A stretch of DNA of 64,000 nucleotides from Haloarculaceae archaeon H-GB1-1 (GCA_029688825.1 JARUKX010000008.1:1-64000); one strand, 5' to 3'; positions 9,701 to 21,480 are shown, numbered from the stretch's first letter. The notes: generated by a model from the letters alone, not told the origin. Program-made: numbers and translations.

Positions 9701-9832
9701 CTCGGCCCTTCTAGGTGCTGGTCCCTCTTGAAAACCCCGCGTTCGTCGCCCACGAACCCGCCGTCCTGAGGGCCTCTCAAATCTGGCGCGGATAGCAACA
9801 AACATCAATGACGAAAGCGAATTCGAAGTCAT

Positions 9833-11074
9833 ATGAGTGAATCGCACGTAATCATCGGCGACGGCATCTCGGGCAGTTCGGCGGCCGAAACGATTCGTGA
9901 AGAAGACGCTGACGCAGACATCACTGTCCTCACGGACGAGGGCGAGGCACTCTACAACCGTATTCTCATCAAGGAACACGCCAAGGGCAAGCTGCCCGAG
10001 GCACCGATCTCGATTCACGAGCCGGAGTGGTACGACGAGCGTGACATCGAACTCGAACTCAACACGTACGTCACGGACGTCGACACCGATGCACACGAGG
10101 TTCACACTCACGAGGGCGACACCTACGAGTACGACAAGCTCCTCGTCGCCACGGGTGGGACGCCGACCCAGCTCCCCGTCGACAACTCCGACGCCGATGG
10201 CGTCCACCACTTCTGGACGTTCCAGGACGCTCGCAAGATCAAGGAACACGCGGAACAGGCCGACACGGGCGTCGTCGTCGGTGCCGGTCTGCTCGGCATC
10301 GACCTCGCCGCCATCTGCGGCGCACAGGACATCGACGCCCACTACCTGATGCGCGGCGAGTCCTGGTGGCGCTACGCGCTGACGAACGAGGGCGCGGAGA
10401 TCATCCACGACGCGCTGCGCGACATCGGCGTCACGCCAGTGTTCGAAAGCGGCGTCGACCACTTCGAGGTCGACGACGACGGCCACGTCACCGGCGCGGT
10501 CGACCCCAACGGCGACTTCTACGAGGGCGAGTTCGCCGGCGTCGCCATCGGCCTGAACTTCAACACGGAGTTCCTCCACGACACGCCGGTCGAACTCGAC
10601 AACGGAATCGTCGTCGACGAGTACATGCAGACCGACGTCGAGGACGTCTACGCCGCGGGCGACATCACGCAGTTCCACGACACCATCATGGACACCCGCA
10701 CCCAGAACGGTGCGTGGGGCTCCGCGAAGGAACAGGGCAGCGTCGCCGGCCGCAACATGGTCGCCGGTGACGAGGACACCGCGTTCCGCTGGGTGCCCAC
10801 CTACTCCATCACTCACTTCGACTTCCCGTTCCTCTCCTTTGGCCACCCGACCGAGGGCGACGAGTACGCCGAGCGCAAGTACTCCGACAACGAGTGGCGG
10901 CGACTGGCCTTCCGCGAGGGCCAGCTCGTCGGTGGCGTCCTCATCGGCGACCTCTCCCAGCAGTCCGTCTACAAGAAGCTCATCCGCGAAGAGCGGCAGG
11001 TCGCGGACGCGACGGACGTCCTTCTCGAACAGGAAGTCGACCTGGACAAGCTCGCCGCGCCCACCCAGGGCTGA
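9833..11074 (+). CDS. NAD(P)/FAD-dependent pyridine nucleotide-disulphide oxidoreductase
   Basis: A 413-residue two-Rossmann flavoprotein of the rubredoxin-reductase/NirB-N-terminal type. Visible motifs are the FAD site GDGISGSSAAETI (residues 8-20), the substrate/FAD loop YNRILIKEHAKGKLPE (about 42-57), ATGGTPTQLP (about 106-115), the NAD(P) site VVVGAGLLGIDLAA (about 145-158) and VYAAGDITQFHD (about 272-283). It probably passes electrons from NAD(P)H to an unidentified acceptor; no ferredoxin, rubredoxin or oxygenase is adjacent. No CxxC redox pair is visible, so it is not a thioredoxin-reductase type. A T-run after the gene (about 11115-11120) is a possible terminator. Confidence 0.88.
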   Translation: MSESHVIIGDGISGSSAAETIREEDADADITVLTDEGEALYNRILIKEHAKGKLPEAPISIHEPEWYDERDIELELNTYVTDVDTDAHEVHTHEGDTYEYDKLLVATGGTPTQLPVDNSDADGVHHFWTFQDARKIKEHAEQADTGVVVGAGLLGIDLAAICGAQDIDAHYLMRGESWWRYALTNEGAEIIHDALRDIGVTPVFESGVDHFEVDDDGHVTGAVDPNGDFYEGEFAGVAIGLNFNTEFLHDTPVELDNGIVVDEYMQTDVEDVYAAGDITQFHDTIMDTRTQNGAWGSAKEQGSVAGRNMVAGDEDTAFRWVPTYSITHFDFPFLSFGHPTEGDEYAERKYSDNEWRRLAFREGQLVGGVLIGDLSQQSVYKKLIREERQVADATDVLLEQEVDLDKLAAPTQG

Positions 11075-11143
11075 GTTCGGTTACACGCCGTCGCCGACCA
11101 CGTAACCGACACCGTTTTTTCTCGCTGCCGCGCACGTGCGACC

Positions 11144-11557
11144 ATGGACAGCGGCGGCAGTTCCGACATGACGCTCGCGTTCGACCTGGACGCACTCCAG
11201 AGCCTCGCCCACCCCGATAGCGTGTTCAACGACGCACGCCAGTGGACGGAGTACGTGGGCGTCGTTTCGGAGAAACCGACCTACGTCGTGACGAACTTCA
11301 CGCGCAAACACCGGATCCGACAGGATTTCTTCTCCGGGCCACGCGGCCGTGCGGAGAGCCTGGAGAACGTCGCACAGCAGTTCGAGACCGACCGCCACGT
11401 CTTCGTCGGCACGTCCGAGGCGGACGCCGACCTCGCCGAGGAAGTCGGCTGGGAGTACCTCGCCGTCGACGACGCCGCCGAAGCCGCCGGCTGGGAGCTT
11501 GGCGAACCAGCCCAGCCCGACGCCGTCGAAGAGGACACGCGCGACGACTGGCCCTGA
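11144..11557 (+). CDS. Haloarchaeal protein of unknown function (DUF7124-like)
   Basis: A 137-residue soluble, acidic protein. The core (residues 9-110) has an alternating strand/helix pattern: MTLAFDLDALQSLAHP, then YVGVVSEKPTYVVTNFTRKH, then RHVFVGTSEADADLAEEVGW. This looks like a small alpha/beta domain. It resembles a haloarchaea-only family that I recall as DUF7124. No catalytic motif is recognisable. The ATG at 11144 follows a T-rich element at about -28, so the mRNA may be leaderless. An internal ATG nine codons in (MTLAFDLD) is an alternative start. Confidence 0.72.
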   Translation: MDSGGSSDMTLAFDLDALQSLAHPDSVFNDARQWTEYVGVVSEKPTYVVTNFTRKHRIRQDFFSGPRGRAESLENVAQQFETDRHVFVGTSEADADLAEEVGWEYLAVDDAAEAAGWELGEPAQPDAVEEDTRDDWP

Positions 11558-11631
11558 GCGGCGGCCCCAGCGGTCTTCCACACTCTCGAAACCACACAGG
11601 CTTATTAGGAAGGGCTGAGCCGTTTTTGGCG

Positions 11632-12453
11632 ATGTCCCTCCGTATCAACGCCGCCCTCAAACAGGGATTCAGTCGTACCTTCGAGACGAACGGACTCTTG
11701 CTGGTCGGGGTCTTCGTCGTCTTCGGACTGTTGGACGCCGTCGTCTCCCAGACGCTCCTCGCTGGCATGTCCCAGCAATTAGGTGGTGCCGGCGCGTTCG
11801 GACCCGGCTCCGCGCCTGCAGGTTTCCAGCAGGGACAGATGAGTCCGTTCGGTGGCCAGCAATCGCCACTCGCTCTCGACGGCATCCCCTTCGCGGTCGC
11901 TGGCGCGCTCTCGTTGCTCTTCGGTCTCGTCGCCGAAGGACTCCGCATCGTGTCCATCCGCGTCTTCGCCAGCGACAACGTGCAGTCGATTCCCGGCTCG
12001 CTCGCGAAGCGAAACATCCTGCTCGCCGTTCTGAACGGCGTCGTCGCAGGCATCATCGTCGGTATCGCCGTCGCCGTCGGGGTCGTCTTGCTCGTGTTTC
12101 CGGGAATCTTCCTCGCACTCTCGTTCTTCTTCGTGCGCCAGGAGATTGCCGTCGAGGACAAGAACTTCGCGGACGCCCTCTCGGGAAGCTGGGCGCTGTC
12201 GAAGGGCAACCGCATCGAGCTGTTCGGGCTCGCACTCATCATCTGGATCATCGGAATCATCGCGAGTTCCCCGAACATCGTTCTGTTCTTCCTGAGCCCG
12301 GACGTCGCGGCCATCGTCGGGCAAGTCATCAACGGGTTCGTCGTCGTCTTCGGTATCGCAACGGCGACGCGCGCCTACGAACAACTGCGTTCGGAGCGGT
12401 CGGCTGGCATCGACGACGCCGTCGGCTCGACCGAGTTCGACGACTCGCTGTAG
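11632..12453 (+). CDS. Multi-spanning membrane protein (DUF7847-like)
   Basis: A 273-residue integral membrane protein with about five or six predicted helices, such as LLLVGVFVVFGLLDAVV near the start and GIIVGIAVAVGVVLLVFPGIFLALSFFFV in the middle. A Gly/Gln/Pro-rich external loop (about residues 48-80) follows helix 1. The pattern of a glycerophosphoryl-diester-phosphodiesterase-like membrane domain (FFFVRQEIAVEDKNFADAL, then SWALSKGNR) recurs in many haloarchaeal proteins of unknown function. The start at 11632 follows a TTATTA box (about 11603-11608). The frame is open upstream, but only through the preceding gene's antisense-like extension. Substrate or role unknown. Confidence 0.8.
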   Translation: MSLRINAALKQGFSRTFETNGLLLVGVFVVFGLLDAVVSQTLLAGMSQQLGGAGAFGPGSAPAGFQQGQMSPFGGQQSPLALDGIPFAVAGALSLLFGLVAEGLRIVSIRVFASDNVQSIPGSLAKRNILLAVLNGVVAGIIVGIAVAVGVVLLVFPGIFLALSFFFVRQEIAVEDKNFADALSGSWALSKGNRIELFGLALIIWIIGIIASSPNIVLFFLSPDVAAIVGQVINGFVVVFGIATATRAYEQLRSERSAGIDDAVGSTEFDDSL

Positions 12454-12496
12454 TCTCCTATCGCGGGGTTTAACCCCGCCGCCGCCCGACTCGAAC

Positions 12497-13033
12497 GTGA
12501 TGACAGAGCCGCGCGTCCCCGGTCACGACGACTCCACGCTGGAGTTGCCCTGCGGCGAGACCGTCGACGTCCACGGGCTGGACATGGGTATGCGCGAGTT
12601 CGACTGTGACTGTGGGGCGACCCACGCCATCGTCATGGACGTCCATCCACTCGCGCGGTTCGTCCCCGAGTTCCTCGTCGAGATCCTGGAGCAGACGGTC
12701 GAGACAGCGGACGACCACGGCGCGTTCGGCACGACGCACATGATGGGCGTCGTCCTCGAAGAGTTCCCGGACGAAGTTGCCAGCAAAGACGTCTCAGAAG
12801 ACGGCGCAGTCGGCTGTACGCTCATCTGGGTCACCGACTTCGACTCCCGTCGACTGCACGAGATCGTCGTCGAACTCGTCGTCGAGCTCATGGAACACGC
12901 CGTGAGCCACGCCGAGGACGACGGTGCGATGTCCGAGTTCGAGCGTCGAATGTCCGAGTTCGACGTGGACTCCTTCGTCGAGCAGTACCGTCAGGAACGC
13001 GACATCGAGAGCGAACACGACGAGGTCGTCTGA
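12497..13033 (+). CDS. Haloarchaeal DUF5815-like protein
   Basis: A 178-residue acidic soluble protein. A short N-terminal module has three cysteines near residues 15-36 (PCGETVDV and FDCDCGATH), which could hold a metal. A mainly helical part follows with VPEFLVEILEQTVE and HEIVVELVVELMEHAVSHAEDD. It belongs to a family confined to haloarchaea (DUF5815 from memory), with no assigned function. Two adjacent ATGs at 12497 and 12500 are both possible starts. It lies 43 bp after the membrane protein on the same strand and may share its transcript. Confidence 0.76.
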   Translation: MMTEPRVPGHDDSTLELPCGETVDVHGLDMGMREFDCDCGATHAIVMDVHPLARFVPEFLVEILEQTVETADDHGAFGTTHMMGVVLEEFPDEVASKDVSEDGAVGCTLIWVTDFDSRRLHEIVVELVVELMEHAVSHAEDDGAMSEFERRMSEFDVDSFVEQYRQERDIESEHDEVV

Positions 13034-13137
13034 CGCGAGGATGCGCTCGGCCCCCGTTTCCTGACTCGGTTACCAGTATGTTACCGTCTGACAGCTGTCT
13101 GACGGCGTTTAATGGTCGTGTAGTCCAAGCTAGGGCC

Positions 13138-13368
13138 ATGCGCATACGTCAGGGGGAGTTCGAGCGCATCCGGTCCGTCCTCGACGACGTCGACGTCGAC
13201 GAGCCGATGACGGCCCGGGAGATCCTCAGCCTGCTCGACGAGCACGGCGAGGAGTTCGAGAGCGCCCACCGCGTTGCGACCGTCCTGGGACGGCACGCCC
13301 AGACCGGCGAGGTCGAGGTCATCCGCGACCAGCCGTACCGGTACCGATGTACCGATCAGGGCAACTGA
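13138..13368 (+). CDS. Small winged-helix-like haloarchaeal protein
   Basis: A 76-residue protein with the pattern of a compact winged helix: MTAREILSLLDEHGEEFESAHRVATVLGRHAQTGEVEVI, ending in the two-strand wing YRYRC. It could bind DNA or serve as a protein-interaction module. The start MRIRQGEFERI is preferred over an ATG 20 codons upstream, whose extra residues look non-coding. The upstream 13075-13137 contains CTGTCTGAC repeats, a possible site. Not recognised as a named family. Confidence 0.65.
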   Translation: MRIRQGEFERIRSVLDDVDVDEPMTAREILSLLDEHGEEFESAHRVATVLGRHAQTGEVEVIRDQPYRYRCTDQGN

Positions 13369-13456
13369 GCCGTCCGTGTCGCTTGTCGACACCTTCGTTG
13401 GGGCCATCGATAGCGACCGCAATTCGTTTACCGCCGACTCGTGACCACCCGATACC

Positions 13457-15145
13457 GTGGACGACCGAGTACGCGACGGTCGACCGGCAGTACGCTCCGC
13501 AGTTGTCGGTCTGACCATCCTCGCACTCGTGCTTCGGCTCTACGAACTCGGCCTCCGCAACGCCCACTGGGACGAGGGCCGGGTCGCCTACTGGATCCTG
13601 CGGCGGTCCGTCACGGGTGTCTGGGAGTATCGGCCCATCATCCACGGGCCGTTCGTCCAGCACACGACGCGACTCGTCTTCGAACTGCTGGGGCCGACGG
13701 ACGCCACGATGCGGCTGGTGGTGGCGCTCGTCGGCGGCCTGTTGCCGCTGGCCGCGCTGCTGTACCGGACCCGACTCTCCGACGCAGAGACGCTCGCGCT
13801 CGCGCTCGTCCTCTCCGTGAACCCCCTCTTACTGTACTTCTCGCGGTTCCTCAGGAGCGACGTCCCGCTGGCGGCGTTCGCGTTCGTCGCGTTCGGCTTT
13901 CTCCTTCGCGGCCACGACACGAACAGCGGGTGGCACCTGCTCGGTGCCGGCTTCTTCCTCGCGCTCGGGGCCACCGCGAAGGAGAACGTCGTGCTGTACC
14001 TGCTCTCGTGGGCCGGTGCGGCGACGATGGTGCTGGCGTGGGATGTCTGGCGTCGTCGTGACGAAACCCCCGGGGAGTGGCTCCGGCACGAACTCTCCGC
14101 GCTCGCGGACGCGGTCCGCGAGCACGCGCTGTGGGTCCTCGGCGCTGCTCTCGTGGGGTTCCTCGTCCTCGTCGTCTTCTACGCACCCCGCGGCGAAGCT
14201 GGCGGGACCGTCGGTCTGTGGGCGGCGCTCTCGGGGTCCGGGTCGCTGCTGAGCGTCGTCGAGGCCGCGACGCTCGGGTCGTGGCACTCGTTCGTCGACC
14301 TGTGGCTCGCCGGCGACCTGCACGGCCACGCCTATCTCCCGTTTCTGGCGCACTATCTCGTCGTCCTGCTGGTCGGTGCCGGGCCGCTGCTTGCGTTCGC
14401 CGTCGTTGGCTTCCTCGACGGCCGGCAGCGGTGGCTCGTCGCGTTCTGTGGCTGGTGGGGGCTCTCGGCGGTGGTCGGCTACCCCTACGCGACCGACATC
14501 AAGGCCCCGTGGCTGGCCGTCCACGCCGTCGTCGCGTTCGCCGTGCCTGCCGCGGTCGGGCTCGTCTCGGTGACGCGCCGCGCCCGGTCGGCAGTGGCTC
14601 GGGGGGACCGACGCGTCGCCGCCGTCTTCCTCGCGCTCCTGCTCGTCAGCGGGGGTCAGGTAGCGACGGTCGCGGTGGCCACGAGCTACACGTATCCGAT
14701 GCCGGAGGCGAACGTCGTCGCCCAGAGCGCCCAACCGGGGTCGGACCTCCGCCCCGTCGTCGAACGGATGGAACGTGCGGCGGCGGCGAACGACGAGGGA
14801 CCGGACGTCCTCTTCTACGGTGACCTCGCCGTTCGGAACGAATCGCAGAACGCCGAGCCGCCGGCAGGTGGAGGCTGGTACAGGCGGTTGCCGTTGGGGT
14901 GGTACACCGAGCGAGCGGGCATGCGTGTAACGAATGCGCGGACCACCGAGGAATTCCCTGCGGACGTGCCCCCTGTCGTCGTCGTCCGCCCCAGCGAGGA
15001 GGGTGAACTGCCGCCACTTCGAGGGTACCAGCGATACGAACGCGGTATCTTCCTCTTGCCGGAAGATCGAACGGTCGAAGTACTCGGGTACGAAAGACAC
15101 TTCGGCGGCAAGTCGTTCGTCTACTACGTCGACACCTCCGTGTGA
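13457..15145 (+). CDS. Agl23-like flippase-activity-associated membrane protein (TIGR03663)
   Basis: A 562-residue polytopic membrane protein of the GT-C glycosyltransferase-like superfamily, with about 10-12 helices followed by an extracellular C-terminal domain. The N-terminal LRLYELGLRNAHWDEGRVAYW, whose acidic DEGR sits in the first external loop, is the signature of the TIGR03663 family, linked to N-glycosylation lipid-carrier steps in haloarchaea. The start is GTG at 13457; no ATG fits the reading frame nearby. No other agl genes are in the window, so the role rests on family resemblance alone. Confidence 0.85.
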   Translation: MDDRVRDGRPAVRSAVVGLTILALVLRLYELGLRNAHWDEGRVAYWILRRSVTGVWEYRPIIHGPFVQHTTRLVFELLGPTDATMRLVVALVGGLLPLAALLYRTRLSDAETLALALVLSVNPLLLYFSRFLRSDVPLAAFAFVAFGFLLRGHDTNSGWHLLGAGFFLALGATAKENVVLYLLSWAGAATMVLAWDVWRRRDETPGEWLRHELSALADAVREHALWVLGAALVGFLVLVVFYAPRGEAGGTVGLWAALSGSGSLLSVVEAATLGSWHSFVDLWLAGDLHGHAYLPFLAHYLVVLLVGAGPLLAFAVVGFLDGRQRWLVAFCGWWGLSAVVGYPYATDIKAPWLAVHAVVAFAVPAAVGLVSVTRRARSAVARGDRRVAAVFLALLLVSGGQVATVAVATSYTYPMPEANVVAQSAQPGSDLRPVVERMERAAAANDEGPDVLFYGDLAVRNESQNAEPPAGGGWYRRLPLGWYTERAGMRVTNARTTEEFPADVPPVVVVRPSEEGELPPLRGYQRYERGIFLLPEDRTVEVLGYERHFGGKSFVYYVDTSV

Positions 15146-15156
15146 ACATCTCTCAG

Positions 15157-15190
15157 ATTCGAATTTCGAAATCGCGCTTCGGATTTCGTA
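15157..15190. promoter_or_regulatory. Candidate operator of carB
   Basis: An AT-rich block upstream of the carB TATA box. It holds a 6-1-6 palindrome (TTCGAA-T-TTCGAA, 15158-15170) and, 13 bp on, the half-site ATTTCGTA (15183-15190). The core CGAATTTCG is the exact reverse complement of the core in the carA/lrp intergenic palindrome, and ATTTCGTA is the exact reverse complement of one arm of that palindrome. A shared regulator of the two unlinked car genes is a reasonable inference. Confidence 0.5.
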
Positions 15191-15204
15191 CTTTATCGCC
15201 GGGC

Positions 15205-15210
15205 TTATTA
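15205..15210 (+). promoter_or_regulatory. TATA box of carB
   Basis: TTATTA lies 25-30 nt before the carB ATG at 15235, the normal distance for a leaderless haloarchaeal transcript. A similar CTTATC element stands at the same distance before carA. Confidence 0.55.
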
Positions 15211-15234
15211 CGATGTACAGACTCCCCACGCGTA

Positions 15235-18432
<3,198 letters not shown>

Positions 18433-18447
18433 ACGACTCCGAAACCG

Positions 18448-18453
18448 TTTTTT
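18448..18453 (+). terminator. T-tract terminator after carB
   Basis: Six consecutive T residues begin 15 bp after the carB stop, in GC-rich surroundings. Archaeal termination needs only such a U-tract; no strong hairpin is visible. Confidence 0.45.
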
Positions 18454-18500
18454 CCGCGCTTTCTGAGCCGTATAGCAACGGCATCGCCGCCCCACTCGAC

Positions 18501-18857
18501 ATGTCCCTCCCCGATTCGCTCGACCTGTTCGGCGTCATTCACGCGGACCGCGCCGGAAAGGTCACCGACGAACTCGTACCAGTTTCCGATGAGGCCGACG
18601 CGGTCGGCTGCTCGCCCTCCACGACCGCGTGTCTGGTACGGAACATGCTTCGGCCGGTGGACGGGCTCTTCTTCTACGGCGTCGGGTTCGTCGTCGCGCA
18701 GGTGAGTGACCGCCGGCAGCGAATCGGTGACGTCCTCGCCGGGACGGTCGTGATGCAGACCGACACCGGCGGCGAAACGGCCGAAAACACCGACGAGAGT
18801 GTGAACGACGTGACGATAGCTACCGACGCCGAGCGGCGTGACAGTGCTTCTTCGTAG
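18501..18857 (+). pseudogene. RDD-domain fragment (C-terminal half only)
   Basis: A 118-residue frame whose middle (residues 45-85: LVRNMLRPVDGLFFYGVGF, then VSDRRQRIGDVLAGTVV) matches the last third of RDD-family membrane proteins. That part includes the helix before the RRQRxGD motif and the strand after it. The normal N-terminal half, with the Arg-Asp-Asp-bearing first two helices, is missing: residues 1-44 are a soluble acidic stretch, and carB ends only 68 bp upstream, leaving no room. It is therefore probably a truncated remnant, although the frame is intact and could be expressed as a one-helix protein. It is convergent with the DUF4013-like gene. Confidence 0.6.
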
Positions 18858-18902
18858 ACCGCGACGCAGAAACGGACTTGCTGCTCAGTCTCTGACCGAC
18901 GC

Positions 18903-19670
18903 TCAAAGCGTGGACGTCGACGACACTGTGTTTGCAGCCTCGGTGACGCCGAGCCCGTACAGCCGGAACGCGACCAACGTGGCGTACACGCCGACGAAGA
19001 CGGTGACGAACGTTCCGAGAAGCGGAATGAAGCTCAGGACGACGTTGACGATGCCGAACACGAGGTAGAGGCCAAAGGCCAGCAGCCAGGCTTTCACGTA
19101 GCCACCGGACGTCGCCAGCGAGACGATACGACCCAGCGAGAAACTCGCAGTGAAGTCGCCGCTCGCGTACGCCGACAGCGCGATCGGGAGCAGATAGCCG
19201 GCCGGAAACACCCACAGGAGGCCCAGATAGGCGATGGCGTTAACCTCGGCCAGAGCCCCGACGGCGATGAGCGCGATCATCGGAAGGAAGTACAGGACGT
19301 TGATCACCACTCCAGCGAGCCCGTCGACGAACAACCCACCGAGGTCCGCGAACGAGGGGAGTTCATCGTCCCCTTCGGCCGTTGTCCGAAGGACGCGGAC
19401 GTTGTAGCCCAGTGTGAACACGCCCACCAGCAGTGAGACGACGAACAAGAGGAGGACCACGCCGATTCCGACGCCGCCCATCAGCGCCCCCATTCCCCCG
19501 GGACTGACACCGGGCGATTGCATGGCGTTCATACTCATGGCAGAACCGAAGATCAGGGCGAACATGATGACGGTGCTGACGATTGCGGCTAGAATCTGCA
19601 CGCCCGCGAGCGTCAGGAATCGCTTCGTCCCGTCGCCCCGGATGGGATACCCGAGTGATTCGGAGAGCAT
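18903..19670 (-). CDS. DUF4013-like multi-spanning membrane protein
   Basis: A 255-residue membrane protein with six predicted helices and a Met/Gly-rich external loop (about residues 45-68). Features seen in the family are the N-terminal MLSESLGYPIRGDGTKRFL, the helix GVVLLLFVVSLLVGVFTLGY, the polar segment with ELPSFADLGGLFVDGL and the final FRLYGLGVTEA. The start at 19670 fits the family, whose members begin just before the first helix; an upstream start would add 22 residues of charged sequence. Function unknown. It lies between the RDD fragment and carA. Confidence 0.83.
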   Translation of the reverse strand: MLSESLGYPIRGDGTKRFLTLAGVQILAAIVSTVIMFALIFGSAMSMNAMQSPGVSPGGMGALMGGVGIGVVLLLFVVSLLVGVFTLGYNVRVLRTTAEGDDELPSFADLGGLFVDGLAGVVINVLYFLPMIALIAVGALAEVNAIAYLGLLWVFPAGYLLPIALSAYASGDFTASFSLGRIVSLATSGGYVKAWLLAFGLYLVFGIVNVVLSFIPLLGTFVTVFVGVYATLVAFRLYGLGVTEAANTVSSTSTL

Positions 19671-19771
19671 ATATTCTGCTCGAAAGGACAAGAAAAATAT
19701 CTTCCCCTTCTCTCTGCACGGCGTCGATTCGGTCATCCCCCGGACTCGGCCCGACGGATAGCGTGTCCTGC

Positions 19772-20818
19772 CTACTCCTCGGCGAGCGCCAGGACGTCGT
19801 CGAAGAAGTCAAGCGAGTCGTGCGGACCCGGATTCGCTTCGGGGTGGTACTGTCGGGTGATGATGTCGAGGTCGTCGTTCTCCAGCCCTTCGGGGGTGTC
19901 GTCGTTGACGTTGACCTGCGTGACTTCGAGGGTGTCGCCGGGCTCGGCGACGGTGTAGCCGTGGTTCTGCGTGGTCATGACGACGCGGTCGGTCCGGAGG
20001 TCACGCACGGGCTGATTGACGCCGCGGTGGCCGAACTCCATCTTCTCGGTCTCGCCGCCGAGCGCGTTGGCGACGACCTGCTGGCCGAGGCAGATGCCGG
20101 CGAGCGGGACCTCACCCACGTAGGTATCGACCAGCTCACCGGCCTGCTCGAAGTTCTTCGGGTCGCCGGGGCCGTTGGAGACGAACAGGAGGTCGGGGTC
20201 GAGTTCGGCGACGCGTTCCTCGGTGGTGTCGTAGGGCAGCACGGTGACGACGGCGTCACGTTCGACGAGCGAATCCACGATGGACCCCTTCGCACCGCAG
20301 TCGACGAGCGCGACCTCCGGGCCGTCGCCGTCCTCGTTGTAGACGACCTCCTCCGGCGTCGAGACCTGCGCGCCGATGTCCGTGTGGTCGGACATGTGCT
20401 TGCACTCGTGAAGTTGCTCGATAGCGTCCGCCTCGGTGACGTCCGGCCCGGCAGCGATACCGCACTTCATCGCTCCCTCGTCGCGGATCTCGGTGACGAG
20501 TTCGCGCGTGTCGAGGTGGTCGACGGCGGGTCGGTCCTCGCCGTCGAGCCACTCGGCGACGTCGTCGGTGAGTTCGCGGGCGACGACGCCGCGCGGGTGG
20601 ACGCGGTCGGATTCGAAGCGCTCCTCACGCACGCCGTAGTTCCCGATGAGCGGGTACGAGAACGTGAGGATCTGCTCCTCGTAAGAGGGATCCGTCAGAC
20701 TCTCTTCGTACCCCGTGTACGCGGTCGTGAAAACCAGTTCGCCGCGAGTCGTGCCTGGCGAGCGACAGCGCGCTTCGATTACACGCTCGCCTTCCAGTGC
20801 GACGTAGGCGTCGGTCAT
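19772..20818 (-). CDS. carA: Carbamoyl-phosphate synthase small (glutaminase) subunit
   Basis: A 348-residue subunit that hydrolyses glutamine and passes ammonia to CarB. The N-terminal CPSase small-chain domain (FTTAYTGYEESLTDPSYEEQ) is followed by a class I glutamine amidotransferase domain. Its nucleophile elbow is AGICLGQQ (Cys, about residue 243), and the catalytic His-Glu pair lies in RQYHPEANPGP near 330. Length is slightly short of bacterial CarA (about 380). It is transcribed divergently from the Lrp-family regulator with 102 bp between starts. A CTTATC TATA-like element 25-30 nt upstream implies a leaderless mRNA. Confidence 0.97.
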   Translation of the reverse strand: MTDAYVALEGERVIEARCRSPGTTRGELVFTTAYTGYEESLTDPSYEEQILTFSYPLIGNYGVREERFESDRVHPRGVVARELTDDVAEWLDGEDRPAVDHLDTRELVTEIRDEGAMKCGIAAGPDVTEADAIEQLHECKHMSDHTDIGAQVSTPEEVVYNEDGDGPEVALVDCGAKGSIVDSLVERDAVVTVLPYDTTEERVAELDPDLLFVSNGPGDPKNFEQAGELVDTYVGEVPLAGICLGQQVVANALGGETEKMEFGHRGVNQPVRDLRTDRVVMTTQNHGYTVAEPGDTLEVTQVNVNDDTPEGLENDDLDIITRQYHPEANPGPHDSLDFFDDVLALAEE

Positions 20819-20869
20819 TACGAGATGCGTATATCTCGCCCGCTGATAAGCATTGCTTTCGAAGTCGAG

Positions 20870-20884
20870 TTACGAAATTCGTAA
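20870..20884. promoter_or_regulatory. Palindromic operator candidate between carA and lrp
   Basis: TTACGAA-A-TTCGTAA is a perfect 7-1-7 palindrome. It is 52 bp upstream of the carA start and 36 bp upstream of the lrp start, in the only AT-rich part of the 102-bp spacer. Size and symmetry fit a dimeric Lrp/AsnC site. Its core and one arm recur before carB. Confidence 0.55.
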
Positions 20885-20920
20885 TCCTGAAGTGCCGACC
20901 CGAGAGACACTCACATCTCA

Positions 20921-21334
20921 ATGGACGACCTCGACCGGGAGATACTGGGCATCCTCCGCAAGGACGCTCGGACCCCCTACACAGAGATCGCCGACGTGGT
21001 AGGGACCTCCGAGGGGACCGTCCGCAACCGCGTCGAGCGACTCGTCGACGACGGCATCATCGAACGCTTCACCGTCGCTACGCGCACGGGCAACGTCAAA
21101 GCGATGATCGAGGTCAGCGTCGACGTCAACGTCGACACCCAGGAAGTCTCGGAACGGCTCGCCGACTGGCCCGAAGTCGACTTCGTCTGGCAAGTCTCCG
21201 GGGAGGAGGACATCGTCCTCGTCGTCGATACAGCCGACACCGCCCAGGTGAACGATTTGATCACGCAGGCTCGTGAGTTGGATGATGTTGTGAGTACGAA
21301 GACGAGACTGATTTTAGACGAGCGGTTGGGGTGA
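20921..21334 (+). CDS. Lrp/AsnC family transcriptional regulator
   Basis: A 137-residue DNA-binding regulator. The N-terminal HTH (residues 1-50: MDDLDREILGILRKDARTPY, then EGTVRNRVERLVDDGII) is followed by a RAM/ASNC ligand-binding domain with VSGEEDIVLVVDT near 90-102. These proteins form dimers or octamers and respond to amino acids or related metabolites. The palindrome upstream suggests control of itself and carA. The last codons (RLILDERLG) are repeated twice downstream of the stop as non-coding remnants, which is unusual. Confidence 0.93.
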   Translation: MDDLDREILGILRKDARTPYTEIADVVGTSEGTVRNRVERLVDDGIIERFTVATRTGNVKAMIEVSVDVNVDTQEVSERLADWPEVDFVWQVSGEEDIVLVVDTADTAQVNDLITQARELDDVVSTKTRLILDERLG

Positions 21335-21480
21335 GCGAAGCGAACGCCGACCGCTGACGCTGAAATCCGTCGAGTGAGGGTAATTCTCGACGAGCGTCTC
21401 GGCTGAACGATAACGAAGCCGAGACGGTGACTGGAGAATTCACCGAGTAGAGACTGATTCTGGACGAACGACTGGGGTGA
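21305..21480 (+). repeat. Three 30-nt copies of the lrp 3' end
   Basis: Units at 21305-21334 (the functional lrp end), 21377-21406 and 21451-21480 each encode R-(L/V)-ILDERLG followed by TGA. The last two lie outside any gene. Spacing is 72 and 74 nt, and the sequence between units is also partly alike. Nearly all differences among the units fall at synonymous codon positions, so each unit was probably the end of a working paralogue before the bodies were lost. Confidence 0.75.

Noticed and set aside
9113-10846. 577-codon minus-strand frame as one gene
   Set aside because: Only its last 195 codons (9113-9700) match a family; the rest is antisense to the oxidoreductase at 9833.
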